A stretch of 64,000 bases of DNA from Botrimarina hoheduenensis (lineage in GTDB: Bacteria; Planctomycetota; Planctomycetia; Pirellulales; Lacipirellulaceae), in the NCBI RefSeq assembly GCF_007859815.1, contig NZ_SJPH01000003.1:62001-126000 (forward strand), written 5' to 3'. The notes beneath the pieces were generated by a model, which worked only from the letters and a program-made list of their open reading frames with translations, had not been told where the DNA came from and did no database searches. Of the stretch, positions 63,435-64,000 are shown piece after piece (the first letter of the stretch is position 1; each line of letters begins with the position of its first letter). The translations under genes were made by a program, and so were the position numbers.

Positions 63435-63652
63435 CTGGTGTTCCCCCCGCTGGTAACCAATTCATAGGGATCGTCATCGTTGAGCTTCTGGTCGCACCAA
63501 TCGACCGTCCGCTGGAGCGACTCGACGTACTGCTCCCAGTGAACCCGCTGACCATCGATCCAGTAAGTCGGTTTCGTATTGGCGCGCACTTCTTGAATCT
63601 GGCCCAACGTGAGCTGCTTGATCGCTTCAATCTGTTCTCGGTCGGTCATCAC
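63431..63652 (-). CDS. Small hypothetical protein, possibly phage-related
   Basis: A 73-residue mostly helical protein (MTDREQIEAIKQLTLGQIQE, WEQYVESLQRTVDWCDQKL). The start GTG overlaps the preceding stop as GTGA; the ATG one codon later is an alternative. It lies between two further unknown genes of the same cassette. No family was recognised. Confidence 0.55.
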   Translation of the reverse strand: MMTDREQIEAIKQLTLGQIQEVRANTKPTYWIDGQRVHWEQYVESLQRTVDWCDQKLNDDDPYELVTSGGNTR

Positions 63653-64000
63653 AGGGCCCTCACTAGGAAACGCATCACCACTGGCTGACCAACGTAGGGG
63701 GTCAGCACGTATCGCACCTCATAGCCTCGTCCGGCCACCGGAAACGCGAGGTTCGTTAGCACATCGATCTCGTGACGGAAGTTGAATCCGATTGCATCGA
63801 CCGACCACTCGCCGGATGTTTGTAGCGTTGACAGCAGCACGTCTGCGGGGGTTAAGCTGACCGACATATGGCCGGTCACTCCCTGCGTCTGTCCATCACA
63901 ACCCGAGCGCTCTCGAACGGTATAGACAACCGTACTGATCTCGCCCGGAACAATCGGTGAACCGTCGGTGTGCGTCACGCGGGCCAACAGCACAGCGCTC
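63649..64000 (-). CDS. Hypothetical protein, probably truncated by window edge
   Basis: At least 114 residues in a beta-rich pattern (SVSLTPADVLLSTLQ, YEVRYVLTPYVGQPVVMRFLV). The frame has a possible GTG start at 63993 but remains open to the window edge, so the true start may lie outside. It is first of the three-gene overlapping cassette. The alternation of beta-strand-like text is compatible with a small phage head- or tail-associated protein, but nothing identifies it. Confidence 0.5.
   Translation of the reverse strand, partial: SAVLLARVTHTDGSPIVPGEISTVVYTVRERSGCDGQTQGVTGHMSVSLTPADVLLSTLQTSGEWSVDAIGFNFRHEIDVLTNLAFPVAGRGYEVRYVLTPYVGQPVVMRFLVRAL

Overview
The window looks like chromosome from a planctomycete of the Pirellulales type. 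The evidence is a high-GC sequence carrying DUF1559 pseudopilins, PEP-CTERM anchors, a dockerin-like EF-hand protein, MoxR/DUF58/BatA/DUF4159 modules, zinc-ribbon membrane proteins, an LptD-like outer-membrane protein and a topoisomerase VI pair. Many adjacent genes overlap by 4 bases (ATGA, GTGA, TTGA), and GTG and TTG starts are common. I found no rRNA, tRNA, CRISPR array or insertion sequence.

Region by region. 0-6.2 kb: a cobalamin riboswitch with its own promoter (minus strand, 4697-4955) heads a five-gene operon in which every junction is a 4-base overlap: DUF1559 pseudopilin, dockerin/PEP-CTERM protein, PEP-CTERM surface protein, DUF5522-like Cys-rich protein, and SAM methyltransferase. 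No known B12 transporter or B12 enzyme is in it. A Cu/Zn-efflux-type permease with a fused HMA domain lies just upstream. 6.3-10.6 kb: zinc-ribbon membrane proteins, a prohibitin-like SPFH protein and a GT4 glycosyltransferase. 10.6-12.5 kb: 1.86 kb without convincing genes, holding a five-copy 16-bp tandem repeat and a terminator, followed by the primary sigma factor. 14.4-23 kb: two DUF697 dynamin/Era-like GTPases, small membrane proteins, a methyltransferase, a Cys-rich protein of unknown family, a secreted EEP-family nuclease/phosphatase and a phosphate-selective-type porin.

23-32 kb: a MoxR-DUF58-BatA-VWA operon, divergent from a prenyltransferase-repeat/DUF4159 protein. 32-36 kb: an LptD-like protein and diacylglycerol kinase. 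36-40 kb: topoisomerase VI B and A subunits with a membrane-protein gene between them. 40.5-45.8 kb: two small aromatic-rich secreted proteins, then a VWA-ExbB-ExbD-ExbD-helical-repeat operon that resembles a TonB-type energised complex with a VWA protein in the TonB position.

46-62.8 kb: mostly housekeeping genes: def-fmt (formyl-methionine cycle), miaB, glnE convergent with PII (nitrogen control), a VIT1-type transporter, thyA-folA (overlapping), LemA-M48 peptidase, and a complete EF-P beta-lysylation set (epmA, efp, epmB) next to rlmN. Efp, epmA and epmB act on translation at proline stretches; rlmN and miaB modify rRNA and tRNA. 62.8-64 kb: three short overlapping genes of unknown function that run off the right edge and may be the end of a phage-like cassette.
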